From: JASEHD01 sp964471945
GTDB lineage: Bacteria; Bacteroidota; Ignavibacteria; UBA10030; SZUA-254
DNA: 64,000 nt
Reading direction: 5' to 3'
NCBI GenBank assembly: GCA_964471945.1
Contig: CAYYIJ010000001.1
Span: 1 to 64,000 of the forward strand
The position numbers and the translations under genes are program-made. The notes below the pieces were generated by a model. The model had not been told where the DNA came from and searched no databases. It saw only the letters and a list, made by a program, of their open reading frames with translations. Below, piece after piece: positions 29,154-37,432 of this stretch (positions are counted from its first letter, which is position 1; every line of letters starts with the position of its first letter).

Positions 29154-30413
29154 ATGAGCCGAGCAATCGAAACTATATTGCACGAAATCCGTGAGAGTCT
29201 TATCATGGCGCTTGTAGCATTGAGAATTAATAAGCTTCGTTCAATTCTCACTCTCCTTGGTATTGCAGTCGGTGTATTCTCAATTATCGGGGTTATGACT
29301 GGCATGGGTGTTATGGTCAATAGCATCGAAAGCGGGATTAGCCAGCTTGGTGCGAATACATTTCAGGTTCAAAGGATGCCGAATTTTCGTTCTGGTAACC
29401 CCCAAGAGCGTGCAAAGCTGCGTAATCGAAAGAACATTGAATATGCCCAGGGACTCCTTGTTAAAGAACGGACGACACTAGCAAAATCTGTTGGCTTAGA
29501 GGCGTGGGTAAGTGGTAAAGTAATTACTACAACTCAAGGGCGAAAAACTAATCCAAATGTTAGCGTTGTAGGGGAAGATATTGAGGGATTCGAGACCAAT
29601 AACTGGATTATAGATGATGGAAGATTGTTCACTCTTGACGAGCTTAATTCAGGAAAACATGTTGCAGTTCTCGGGAAGCAAGTAGTTAGCAAAATCTTCC
29701 CCAAGATTGATCCTATCGGTCAAGCCATTCGTATAGACAACGAGGAATATCAGGTTATTGGAACAATAGAACAAAAGGGTGGAATATTAGGCGGTGATGC
29801 AGACAATTTTGTGGCTATACCAATTACAACTTTATTCAGTGAATACGGCAAAGATAGAAGTATCCACATTATGGTACAATCGACATCGCGTGAGACATTC
29901 GATGATTGTATAGAACAAGTTAGGAGTATTCTGCGTACTGTAAGACAAGTTGAGCCGGGTGCAGATGACGATTTTTATATTTTCTCAAATGATTCGATGA
30001 TCGAGCAATTCAACGATTTCACAAAATATGTTCGCCTGGGTATGATGCTTATAAGTGCAATCGCTTTGATTGCCGCTGGTGTGGGAATAATGAATATTAT
30101 GTTGGTATCCGTTACCGAGCGAACACGTGAAATAGGAATACGAAAAGCAATCGGTGCTAAAAAGAATAATATCCTGACTCAATTCATTTTAGAAGCGATT
30201 GTACTTAGCGAGATTGGTGGAATAATTGGAATTTTTCTAGGAGTTGGTGCTGGGAATATACTCGCAATTACGCTTGAAGTGCCCCCTGTCGTTCCTTGGG
30301 ACTGGGTTGCGATCGGTTTTTTTGCTTGCTCTATTGTTGGAATTACATTCGGTGTTTATCCTGCCTGGAAGGCATCAAATCTTGACCCGATTGAATCGCT
30401 AAGGTATGAGTGA
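29154..30413 (+). CDS. MacB-type ABC permease (third copy)
   Basis: A 419-residue paralogue of the preceding permease. It has the N-terminal helix 'KLRSILTLLGIAVGVFSIIGVM', the periplasmic domain, the coupling segment 'MLVSVTERTREIGIRKAIGAKK' and the end 'GVYPAWKASNLDPIESLRYE'. A 96-bp AT-rich spacer separates it from the second copy. A degraded copy of this gene type's 3' end is found at 35125-35175, on the other side of the defence cassette that starts 11 bp downstream. Confidence 0.93.
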   Translation: MSRAIETILHEIRESLIMALVALRINKLRSILTLLGIAVGVFSIIGVMTGMGVMVNSIESGISQLGANTFQVQRMPNFRSGNPQERAKLRNRKNIEYAQGLLVKERTTLAKSVGLEAWVSGKVITTTQGRKTNPNVSVVGEDIEGFETNNWIIDDGRLFTLDELNSGKHVAVLGKQVVSKIFPKIDPIGQAIRIDNEEYQVIGTIEQKGGILGGDADNFVAIPITTLFSEYGKDRSIHIMVQSTSRETFDDCIEQVRSILRTVRQVEPGADDDFYIFSNDSMIEQFNDFTKYVRLGMMLISAIALIAAGVGIMNIMLVSVTERTREIGIRKAIGAKKNNILTQFILEAIVLSEIGGIIGIFLGVGAGNILAITLEVPPVVPWDWVAIGFFACSIVGITFGVYPAWKASNLDPIESLRYE

Positions 30414-30424
30414 TTGTGTTATAA

Positions 30425-31042
30425 ATGGATTTTATGGAACTTAACAACACTTACCGAGAAAAGCTGCTCAACACTGTTTTGTTTTTTGCAAAAAAGACCA
30501 AGTACCCTTCGCTTGTCAAAATGTTTAAACTATTGTTCTTTCTTGATTTTTATCATTTCAAAATGACTGGACGTTCAGTGACAAATCTTGATTACTTTGC
30601 ATTACCTTTTGGTCCTGTTCCTACCTCATTCTACGAAGAAGTGAAAAAGGGGAATGTCCCTGAAGATATGAAAGATAAATTGACTATGATTCCATTGGAA
30701 ACTGAAAGAGGCACACCAGCTTTTGAATTCAAAGCAAAGAAACAACCAGATCTGGCTGTTTTTACACCACGTGAGAAACAATTACTCGATAATTTAGCTT
30801 TCACGTTTAAAAATACATCTCCATCTCAGATGTCCGAAATATCTCATCTTAAAAATAAACCTTGGGATAAGACAATCAAAGAAAAAGGTCCGAACGCATT
30901 GATTGATTATTTATTAGCCATAGATACTGAAGCAAAGGTATCAGTAGAAGATGCAAAAGAGATGTTGAAGGAACATCACGAAATAATGAAAAACTTTCCC
31001 TTAAAAAGGAGAAAAACTCCTCGTTCTACTAAATACCCCTGA
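30425..31042 (+). CDS. Panacea-domain (DUF4065) protein, probable antitoxin
   Basis: A 205-residue protein with the Panacea/SocA-like domain: 'KLLNTVLFFAKKTKYPSLVK', 'MFKLLFFLDFYHFKMTGRSVT' and 'YFALPFGPVPTSFYEEV' are characteristic. Panacea proteins are antitoxins paired with many unrelated small toxins. The C-terminal part is charged and helical and ends in a basic tail. It lies 11 bp after the third permease gene and directly before a small ORF that may be its partner. The family call is good; the antitoxin role is inferred from the family and the neighbour. Confidence 0.82.
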   Translation: MDFMELNNTYREKLLNTVLFFAKKTKYPSLVKMFKLLFFLDFYHFKMTGRSVTNLDYFALPFGPVPTSFYEEVKKGNVPEDMKDKLTMIPLETERGTPAFEFKAKKQPDLAVFTPREKQLLDNLAFTFKNTSPSQMSEISHLKNKPWDKTIKEKGPNALIDYLLAIDTEAKVSVEDAKEMLKEHHEIMKNFPLKRRKTPRSTKYP

Positions 31043-31103
31043 TACTTCACGAAATGAACCTTACTTAGTTATCTGTACAACTTCCCGGCTGAAAGGAAAA
31101 TGG

Positions 31104-31361
31104 ATGCAGCCCGGTTGCATCGCTGCTTGGAGAGTCTTTTACATTCTTCCGACTGAAGGTGAGTATTTTAGTAAACCAACATTACTTCAACTTGACCACA
31201 TATATGAATTTGATGTTGTCTCTGTGGTGAGAAATGGAATTGAGCAGAGTCTAAAGCATGTGGGTGATCTTAGAACGGAAACTTTTGGTCAATTGAGAAA
31301 TTGTGTAAAGCAAATCAGGGAGGATATTTCTGAAAAGCACTATAAATTAATTTTTAAATAA
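31104..31361 (+). CDS. Small protein downstream of Panacea, possible toxin; start uncertain
   Basis: From the first ATG this encodes 85 residues, but the same frame is open from 31005. The upstream part reads sensibly as protein ('LLVLLNTPDTSRNEPYLVIC'), overlapping the Panacea gene's end, yet has no ATG, GTG or TTG. The arrangement 'VLLNTPDTSRNEPYLVI' with a C-terminal 'GDLRTETFGQLRNCVKQI' loosely recalls the PemK/MazF beta-barrel toxins, but I do not recognise it with certainty. Either it starts at a rare codon, is made by frameshifting from the Panacea gene (A-rich stretch near 31003), or its 5' end is broken. Its position suggests a toxin partner. Confidence 0.55.
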   Translation: MQPGCIAAWRVFYILPTEGEYFSKPTLLQLDHIYEFDVVSVVRNGIEQSLKHVGDLRTETFGQLRNCVKQIREDISEKHYKLIFK

Positions 31362-31433
31362 TAGAGAGCTAACAATTATTATCAAATTCACTTCTTCATT
31401 ATCCCTTTCACTATCTCATCGGTCTCCTTCAAC

Positions 31434-34400
31434 TCATCCATTATTCTCTCCTAATATCATCTTCTCCACCTTCTCTTTTGCCTTGGCTAAAATCTCTTTC
31501 GCTTCTTCCTTCAACTTCTTTGCCTTCTCTCTTCTAGCGTTCACTTCTTCAGCGATCTTTTGTTGGATTGAAGGGGAAGGAAGAGGAATTAATACTTCGG
31601 CGATGGTAACCCGAACGATCCCTTTTTGTGCTGCACCGCTTATCAGTCGATTTATTTGTTTTTGACCTACAGAAGAAAACAAAACTGCAAAAAGGTATGT
31701 CGGATGTATCTTACTGTTTGTGACAATTCTAAAAACGTGTTCATTGACGCAAGCTTCGTCATACGGAAAACTCTCAGGAACAATCGCCGTTTTCCCTGTC
31801 GTAGCACCGTCCTTTACAACGAGAACATCACCGACTGAGATTTTACCACTTGTTAACTTTTCAAAAAAACTCTTTGGAACATATTTTGGGGTGCTCAAAT
31901 CAAAGCTACCTTCTTTGTTGATATGCTCACCTCCGATGCTGAGTATACCATCTTCGATGTGACGAACACCTCCTTTGGGTCGTTGCCCGCTTTCAATGAG
32001 TTCTGTTATTTCGGCAAGAGTTTTAGTTGAGAATTTTCCTTTGATTACTGCGTTCACAACAGAAATATCCGAATAATGAAAGGGATCAATTCTTTTGTTT
32101 TCAATCTGATTAAAAGAAATGCTGAAGCTTCTTTCTTGTTTTATAGTTGGGAGTTGGATTCCTAACTCATTCAGCACATACTCATCAATCGAGTTTAATT
32201 GTTTCTCTGCCTCGGCTTCCTTTTCTTTCTTCTGCTGATACGCTTTATCCATCATTGCAGCGATTTTGTCTTGTATGTGGCGAGGGGGATAAGGGATGAG
32301 GAAATCTCTGAAGGCACGGATGTCTACTCTTCTTCTACCAGTTGTTCCGATTACCTTACCGAATACTTGTTGATAAACGAAATCATTTTCCCGTAACATG
32401 TAAAAGAGAAATTTCTGATTAGCATTTTCTTTCGTTCTAACAACATGAAATTCTGTGGAAGTGAAGGCAAATCCTGCTTTCAGTCCGTTTACGAGTATTG
32501 TTTTCTTATTGTAGACGCTTGGCTCAATTCGTGCGAAGAGTATATCCCCATTTTCTATTATGTTTCTTCCCTTCACTTCCTTGTATGGTCTTGTTAGTAC
32601 TTGAGTGATCTCACCTGTTTTTTCGTCCGTTTCTGGCAAACCTACGTAGGGAACATCGTTTTCTAATTTGAAAAAAGACACTGCTTCTCTTTTGGGATTA
32701 ATTTCTGATATTTCTCCAAGTAGTTTGAGCACTTCATACTTTTTCGCTCCATTCGGGAGAGGTTTATAGTATGGTGAATCAAAACGTGTCGATAGCTTGC
32801 CCCGACCTACAGCGAAGCAGAGCGGGGCATTAACGAAAAAATCAATCCTGTTCATTTTGTGGAAGTCTTGCCATGCTTTTAGTATATCGGGGAATTCATC
32901 TTTGTCGGGTCGTCCCGTTGCATCGTAGCCAATGTGCTCTGCAATCGCCATGAAGATAGGATAGTTATTGGGAAGTTTCTCTCCTTGTCTCTTCTTGCGA
33001 AGGAATAACAGAGACGCTTTCACTCCAGAGCCAGTGTCGCCACTTCCTTTGCTCGAAGGTCGCTTGAAGGCAGTCTGTGGAAGTGAGACAACTCCTAAAA
33101 TCTGCGCTCTCTCTGTAATAAAATCTCGTACGTATTGCAAACTCGAGTTTGTCAGAATTCCGTCGGGAAGAACAATGCCCATTCTACCACTTGGTTTGAG
33201 TAAATCGAGGCATCGCTCGATGAAAAGTATTTCGGTATTCTGGCGGTTCCGTTTCTTTACTTTACCCCCAAGCTCGTAGTTGGAAAGGTATGCCTTCTCA
33301 CGCTCTTTGATGGAAGCACCAAACGGAGGATTGGTCAAGAGCAGTGAAAACTTTTTACTAAAATATTCTTTCAGTTCTTGTAGTTTCCATACTTCTACAT
33401 CGTCGAGAGCGTCGCCGTTTTCAATATTCGTATGACCATCCTGATGAATAATCATGTTCATCATTGAGACTCTTGCCAGTTGACTGTTGATTTCGACACC
33501 GTACACTTGTTTCAAAGCAAAATCTTTCCAGCGGTCTAATGCATCGTGTGGGTCAAGCTTCTCGTGAAGTTCTTTCCGCATTTTTTCAAGCGTGTAAATG
33601 AGGAAGCCGCCAGAACCGCACGCCGGGTCAATTACAAAGTCATCTCGTGTGGGCTGGAGAAAGTTTACCATGAATGAGACAATGGGTCTCGGCGTAAAGT
33701 ACTGACCCATTGCGCCACGAAAAACGCCTCCAAGAAAATGCTCATATCCTTCTCCTTTAACATCGAGGTCGGTTTTTGTCAGCGAAATTCCTTGGAGAAT
33801 CTCTACAACCGTATGGACGACACCGTTGTCTGCTTTGATCGGCTCGACAAAAACTTTTGGGTCAATTTTCTGAGCGTCTTTGTAGATTCCACGAATTCTA
33901 TCACCCACTTCATCAGCGGTTTCATAAGTTCCGACTTGGAATGAATAAGCGTCGCCTTTCTCGGTGAGAAAACGTTCGTCCTGTATCTTGCAATACATGA
34001 GTTTGCTCATTTCGTCGAACGCTTCCGCTGGATTTCTTTTTCCCCCTTCCCACAAAGCATCGTGGCATTGCTGGAATTTTGCAAGAAGCTCATCTTTCGT
34101 AACATCTTGTAAATCCCACTGTGCGTCTCCCTTTTTATACTTGAACTTGATGACCTTCCCGTAGCGAATAGGAATGTCTGCGATAATATTCTTCTCACGT
34201 TCATCTTGTACAAATCCAGCAATATCCCGTGCGATTCGGATTGTGCCAGCGATTAAGATACAATACTTTGAGCGCAGTGCATTTGCATTTCCAATCGCCT
34301 GTTTGTCTGCTTGATTTATCTCTGCTGCCGAAATTCCATCCTTCTTACATTCGACAACGATGTAAGGTTTCTTATGTGCATCGTCTTCAAACATAACAAT

Positions 34401-34724
34401 GTCCGCTTGTACATCAGGCGTTCGACCTGGAACTTCCACCTCAAGGTCAATTCGTTCTTTTGGGTATTGATATCGGTCGATTAGCTCCAAATAGAAAGCA
34501 AGTCTTACAGCTTCTTCAGGATCAGTTGCCTTATACTTCTTTTCCACAATACAGTACTCAATTCTGTTTTCATGGAAAGCGATAAGTCCTCGCTCTTGTG
34601 CTTTGTATAGATTGTCAGGAGAAATCCAACGAGTGAGAGCTTCATGTAATGCTGGCGTAAGTTCACCAACTACTTCTGGGATTGTTATGCCAATTCTTTT
34701 AATCTTTGTTTTCTTAAGAGCCAT
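31434..34724 (-). CDS. Single-chain restriction-modification enzyme: nuclease + N6-adenine methylase + two specificity domains (type IIG-like)
   Basis: A 1096-residue fusion. Residues about 60-190 form an HsdR-N-like PD-(D/E)XK nuclease domain (D108, 'VVECKK' 123-128). Residues about 230-600 are an HsdM-type N6-adenine methylase with 'DPACGSGG' (366-373) and 'NPPF' (465-468). The rest, from about 640, contains two HsdS-like target-recognition domains separated by a helical spacer; each ends in a coiled coil ('YQQKKEKEAEAEKQL', 'EEVNARREKAKKLKEEAKEI'). There is no helicase, so this is a type IIG/IIC-like enzyme that both methylates and cleaves. Its start overlaps the RadC-like gene by 11 bases. 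An overlapping 17-codon ORF (31388-31441) follows its stop. Confidence 0.87.
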   Translation of the reverse strand: MALKKTKIKRIGITIPEVVGELTPALHEALTRWISPDNLYKAQERGLIAFHENRIEYCIVEKKYKATDPEEAVRLAFYLELIDRYQYPKERIDLEVEVPGRTPDVQADIVMFEDDAHKKPYIVVECKKDGISAAEINQADKQAIGNANALRSKYCILIAGTIRIARDIAGFVQDEREKNIIADIPIRYGKVIKFKYKKGDAQWDLQDVTKDELLAKFQQCHDALWEGGKRNPAEAFDEMSKLMYCKIQDERFLTEKGDAYSFQVGTYETADEVGDRIRGIYKDAQKIDPKVFVEPIKADNGVVHTVVEILQGISLTKTDLDVKGEGYEHFLGGVFRGAMGQYFTPRPIVSFMVNFLQPTRDDFVIDPACGSGGFLIYTLEKMRKELHEKLDPHDALDRWKDFALKQVYGVEINSQLARVSMMNMIIHQDGHTNIENGDALDDVEVWKLQELKEYFSKKFSLLLTNPPFGASIKEREKAYLSNYELGGKVKKRNRQNTEILFIERCLDLLKPSGRMGIVLPDGILTNSSLQYVRDFITERAQILGVVSLPQTAFKRPSSKGSGDTGSGVKASLLFLRKKRQGEKLPNNYPIFMAIAEHIGYDATGRPDKDEFPDILKAWQDFHKMNRIDFFVNAPLCFAVGRGKLSTRFDSPYYKPLPNGAKKYEVLKLLGEISEINPKREAVSFFKLENDVPYVGLPETDEKTGEITQVLTRPYKEVKGRNIIENGDILFARIEPSVYNKKTILVNGLKAGFAFTSTEFHVVRTKENANQKFLFYMLRENDFVYQQVFGKVIGTTGRRRVDIRAFRDFLIPYPPRHIQDKIAAMMDKAYQQKKEKEAEAEKQLNSIDEYVLNELGIQLPTIKQERSFSISFNQIENKRIDPFHYSDISVVNAVIKGKFSTKTLAEITELIESGQRPKGGVRHIEDGILSIGGEHINKEGSFDLSTPKYVPKSFFEKLTSGKISVGDVLVVKDGATTGKTAIVPESFPYDEACVNEHVFRIVTNSKIHPTYLFAVLFSSVGQKQINRLISGAAQKGIVRVTIAEVLIPLPSPSIQQKIAEEVNARREKAKKLKEEAKEILAKAKEKVEKMILGENNG

Positions 34725-35085
34725 ATTTTTTTATTTTCTCCTGTACTATTCTTCGAGCCAATTCGAATGCAGCGGCGATACGAATGATCTTCACATCTCC
34801 CAAACCTTTTACCTCTAAGAGTTTAGCAAGCGGTAAATTCGATAGATTCTCAAGTGAACCAAATTTCAAGAGCAGGTCTTCAGCAACATCTTCAGCAGAC
34901 TTTCCTTTATATCCTGTTGATATCAAGATCGCAATGAGTTCACTGGTGGAAAGTGCTTTGGGCCCAAGCTCACGTAGTTTACCGCCAGGGTGCTTCCACC
35001 GTTTATAAGAAGGCAAATCTTCTCGAACCCGATGTATCACCTTTTTTTCTCTCTTTTTCATGCACAAGAAGTTACAAAAAATCAT
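34714..35085 (-). CDS. RadC N-terminal (helix-hairpin-helix) protein lacking the MPN/JAB domain
   Basis: A 123-residue protein that matches only the N-terminal half of RadC (UPF0758): 'GGKLRELGPKALSTSELIAILISTGYKGKSAEDVA' in separate blocks, then the HhH-like 'LLEVKGLGDVKIIRIAAAFELARRI'. Full RadC is about 220-230 residues with a metallopeptidase-like JAB domain, absent here. The frame ends at 'KKYGS', overlapping the start of the restriction enzyme by 11 bases. It may be a genuine small partner translated together with that enzyme, or a radC gene cut by insertion of the cassette. The start may be the internal ATG at 35061, giving 115 residues. Confidence 0.72.
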   Translation of the reverse strand: MIFCNFLCMKKREKKVIHRVREDLPSYKRWKHPGGKLRELGPKALSTSELIAILISTGYKGKSAEDVAEDLLLKFGSLENLSNLPLAKLLEVKGLGDVKIIRIAAAFELARRIVQEKIKKYGS

Positions 35086-35124
35086 CTAAAATACAAATTA
35101 AAAAGTTCATTTTCTTTTCTAAGA

Positions 35125-35175
35125 GGCATTATTTTCGGTGTTTATCCTGACTTGCAATCTGCAAACTATGAGTAG
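35125..35175 (+). pseudogene. Relic of the 3' end of a MacB-type permease gene
   Basis: This stretch reads 'GIIFGVYPDLQSANYE' followed by TAG. It corresponds to the permease C-terminus 'GIIFGVYPAWKAANLDPIESLRYE', with about eight residues deleted and several substitutions. It lies in the same orientation as the intact third permease, whose 3' end is at 30413, so the 4.7-kb cassette between them is bounded by direct copies of that 3' end. The nucleotide match is clearest in GGTGTTTATCCTG (also in the third permease). Confidence 0.7.
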
Positions 35176-35298
35176 TAATTTCCTCATTTTACTCGTTCTA
35201 TATCACAAATTCTCGACATGGACTTGACTTTTAACAAAAATAAAGCTTGATTATATTTAGTTTTTCTTTAACATTTTTCACATTTACATGGAGTTAAT

Positions 35299-36687
35299 AT
35301 GAACAAAATTTTAAGAGTTTTTTGGATCGGAATAATCATTATATTTTCTTCGGCAATTTTATTTGCTCAACCCAAGTATAGGACATTCAATCAAGTAAAT
35401 CTTGCCGAGAAAAAATCTAAAACAGGTAAGGTTTTGAGTAGTAATGTGTGTTTTGTTTTTAAAAATGATAGCACCGGTATTACTGTCAACAGCTTACGCG
35501 CACGTTTAAATTCAGCAATCGTTAGTATCATCGACTCAGGTGGATTCACAAATTTTACAATCGAGCATAAAAACAAAGTATTCACAGCTACGGGAAGAAC
35601 AATTGCCGCAGGTGATTCAGTTATACTCTGTTTTAATCTCGAGAAAAAAGCTCCTGGCTCTCAAGCAAACTTTTGGTGGTGGGATACAAACGGTGTTAAA
35701 GTTGGAAACAAACGTGTTGAGCTTGCCGGAACCTACTTCCCTATTTCAATCCAGCCTAATGGCGGGTATGTTCGTGAGTATATTTATAAAAAAATAATCA
35801 CCCGCCCACAAGGATTATTTGTTGGGATGCCAACAGATACACCACGTGTTGGGTGGATTCGTTACAAGACAGCAGACCGAAAATATTATCCACATAACGG
35901 AGTGGCGAGATGTTTTGATGTGATAGCAACAGGATCGAGTGTTACCAAACCGTTCATTGGCGAGCATAAGAATCTACATGTGAAGAAACATAACAATCAT
36001 CTCCTTGGCGAAGTTCATGCGTTGAAGTTAGCCATAATCGCAAACGATTCAGGAGCCACTCAACCAAATGATACGACTGCCTTGGGTGATTTAATATACA
36101 ACGACCTTACAAATCCAAGTGATCCGTGCAATGGACTTATACTTCGCAAAGTTGTGGGGTTGGTAGATTCTGCTCTCACATATTGCAATCATTTCAATCC
36201 AAGTATTTACCCGCAGCTCGATTCGTGTGTTACTCGAATAAATCGTGCGTTTGATGGTCCGTACGTTGCAGTTTCATTTTTGCCGTTCTTTTTAGCAGGG
36301 ACACATACTGTGGAAGAAGTTCCATTCATGCATCCAAATCCTTCGGCGGCTGTATTTAAAGGACGATTCATAGACGGCACTCTTCTGGATGAATTACCCT
36401 CTCAAGCAATTTTACAGCAAAATTATCCTAACCCTTTCAACCCAACAACTACGATTGATTTCACACTCGCTGAGTTAAGTGTTGTTACATTAAAGATTTA
36501 CAACATGTTAGGGCAAGAAGTGATGACGTTATTGGATAGAGAAGCGGTTGATGAAGGAGAACAATCAGTTGAATTCAATGCAATTCATCTCCCATCTGGT
36601 ATTTACTTTTATAAGATAAATGCTCAAGGCAGTGGTGAGAACCAACAGCAATTCCAGGCGATCAAACGGATGGTGCTGGTGAAGTAA
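35299..36687 (+). CDS. Secreted protein with T9SS sorting domain
   Basis: A 462-residue exported protein. The signal peptide (about 1-24) ends ILFAQ. The central region has no recognised enzyme motif; it contains 'FNQVNLAEKKSKTGKVLS', repeated Asp/Asn/Gly turns and four or more cysteines. The C-terminal 80 residues are a T9SS sorting domain: 'QQNYPNPFNPTTTIDFTL', 'LKIYNMLGQEVMTLLD', 'PSGIYFYKI' and 'KRMVLVK'. A strong terminator follows. The gene begins after the decayed permease 3' end. Confidence 0.85.
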   Translation: MNKILRVFWIGIIIIFSSAILFAQPKYRTFNQVNLAEKKSKTGKVLSSNVCFVFKNDSTGITVNSLRARLNSAIVSIIDSGGFTNFTIEHKNKVFTATGRTIAAGDSVILCFNLEKKAPGSQANFWWWDTNGVKVGNKRVELAGTYFPISIQPNGGYVREYIYKKIITRPQGLFVGMPTDTPRVGWIRYKTADRKYYPHNGVARCFDVIATGSSVTKPFIGEHKNLHVKKHNNHLLGEVHALKLAIIANDSGATQPNDTTALGDLIYNDLTNPSDPCNGLILRKVVGLVDSALTYCNHFNPSIYPQLDSCVTRINRAFDGPYVAVSFLPFFLAGTHTVEEVPFMHPNPSAAVFKGRFIDGTLLDELPSQAILQQNYPNPFNPTTTIDFTLAELSVVTLKIYNMLGQEVMTLLDREAVDEGEQSVEFNAIHLPSGIYFYKINAQGSGENQQQFQAIKRMVLVK

Positions 36688-36710
36688 ATTCATGAATGAT
36701 TGAAAAAATA

Positions 36711-36738
36711 AAAAAGCCCCGTATACCCGGGGCTTTTT
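36711..36738 (+). terminator. Rho-independent terminator after the T9SS protein
   Basis: AAAAAGCCCCG (36711-36721) pairs with CGGGGCTTTTT (36728-36738), an 11-bp stem with a 6-nt loop and flanking A and T runs. It starts 23 bp after the stop codon at 36687. The A/T symmetry means it could work in both directions. Confidence 0.9.
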
Positions 36739-36745
36739 ATTTAGC

Positions 36746-36773
36746 TAATCATTTAATCATAAAAATCATGGTT
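36746..36773 (-). repeat. GATTA-type repeat core, single half-unit
   Basis: A 28-base sequence (starts TAATCATTTAATC, ends AAAATCATGGTT) matches 44658-44685 at 25 of 28 positions. Here it directly abuts, and overlaps by two bases, the stop codon of the gene relic at 36772-36848. At 44 kb its counterpart overlaps the stop codon of another gene relic. Confidence 0.7.
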
Positions 36774-36848
36774 ACGCTTTCATCCTCATACCTTTTTCCT
36801 CGTAGCTGAAAATCCAGCCAACGAACTTGCCGGGGTCAATCTCCTTAA
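36772..36848 (-). pseudogene. Relic of the 3' end of the Rossmann protein gene
   Basis: These 77 bases match 37433-37509, the 3' end of the intact gene at 37433-39142, at 72 positions. The encoded end is 'PGKFVGWIFSYEEKGMRMKA' instead of 'PGKLVGWIFSYEEKGMRMKA'. Four of five differences are synonymous, so the copy diverged while still under protein-level selection, as expected from a homologous allele or an old paralogue and not from recent duplication. The BrnT/BrnA genes lie between relic and intact gene. The similarity stops abruptly at 36848. Confidence 0.85.
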
Positions 36849-36917
36849 TATGTTATGTTTAATTTGATTTGCTAATTATCAGCAGTAATCGTATTTTCTA
36901 GAAATAAAGGATAGAAT

Positions 36918-37211
36918 GTGCAATATAACTTTGAATGGGATTATAAGAAAGCTAAAGATAATTACAAGAAACATAAAGTAGCTTTCGAGCGTGCTGCCGA
37001 GATTTTTCTTGATCCATTCATGCTATCTATCTACGACGGAAAACATAGCTCAGATGAAGATCGTTGGATTACAGTAGGCAAAGACAGAAATGATGTTACA
37101 CTTGTTGTCGTTCACACTTTTCGCGGTATTGATCCTTACTCTTCAAGTATTAGAATTATCTCGGTAAGAAAAGCAACTAAGTATGAAATTAAACAATATA
37201 TAAAAAGATGA
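36918..37211 (+). CDS. brnT: BrnT-family toxin
   Basis: A 97-residue BrnT-type ribonuclease toxin of the RelE-like fold. The family pattern is clear: 'FEWDYKKAKDNYKKHKVAFE', 'FLDPFMLSIYDGKH', 'EDRWITVGKD' and the C-terminal 'IRIISVRKATKYEIKQY'. The start is GTG at 36918, after an AAGGATAG ribosome site. The stop overlaps the antitoxin start (ATGA), the usual toxin-first brnTA order. The module sits between a relic and the intact 3' end of the neighbouring gene. Confidence 0.9.
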   Translation: MQYNFEWDYKKAKDNYKKHKVAFERAAEIFLDPFMLSIYDGKHSSDEDRWITVGKDRNDVTLVVVHTFRGIDPYSSSIRIISVRKATKYEIKQYIKR

Positions 37212-37417
37212 TAGTTATGAAAAAAGAATACGATTTTTCTAAAGGAACACGAGGAAAGTTTTATCGCCCCGGTATTCAGCTAAGACTTCCTGTTTATCTT
37301 GATGCTGATGTTTCTCAATTTATCAAGGAGTTCGCTAAACGTAGGAAGATAGATCAACAAACGGCTGTTAATAAACTCTTACGCAGCAATAAAGAGATTC
37401 TCCAAGTACAACATTAA
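37208..37417 (+). CDS. brnA: BrnA-like ribbon-helix-helix antitoxin
   Basis: A 69-residue antitoxin: 'KEYDFSKGTRGKFYRPGIQLRLPVYLD' in two parts, followed by a helical segment ('QFIKEFAKRRKIDQQTAVNKLL') that fits a ribbon-helix-helix DNA-binding fold. The start overlaps the toxin stop by four bases; an in-frame ATG at 37217 is an alternative. It probably neutralises BrnT and represses the brnTA promoter. It ends 15 bp before the convergent Rossmann gene's stop codon. Confidence 0.86.
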   Translation: MIVMKKEYDFSKGTRGKFYRPGIQLRLPVYLDADVSQFIKEFAKRRKIDQQTAVNKLLRSNKEILQVQH

Positions 37418-37432
37418 AATGATAGAAAGCTT

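Noticed and set aside
35224..35257. A sigma-70-like promoter before the T9SS protein (TTGACT ... TATATT)
   Set aside because: The spacer is about 22 bp, too long for a normal promoter, and this phylum often uses other -33/-7 elements.
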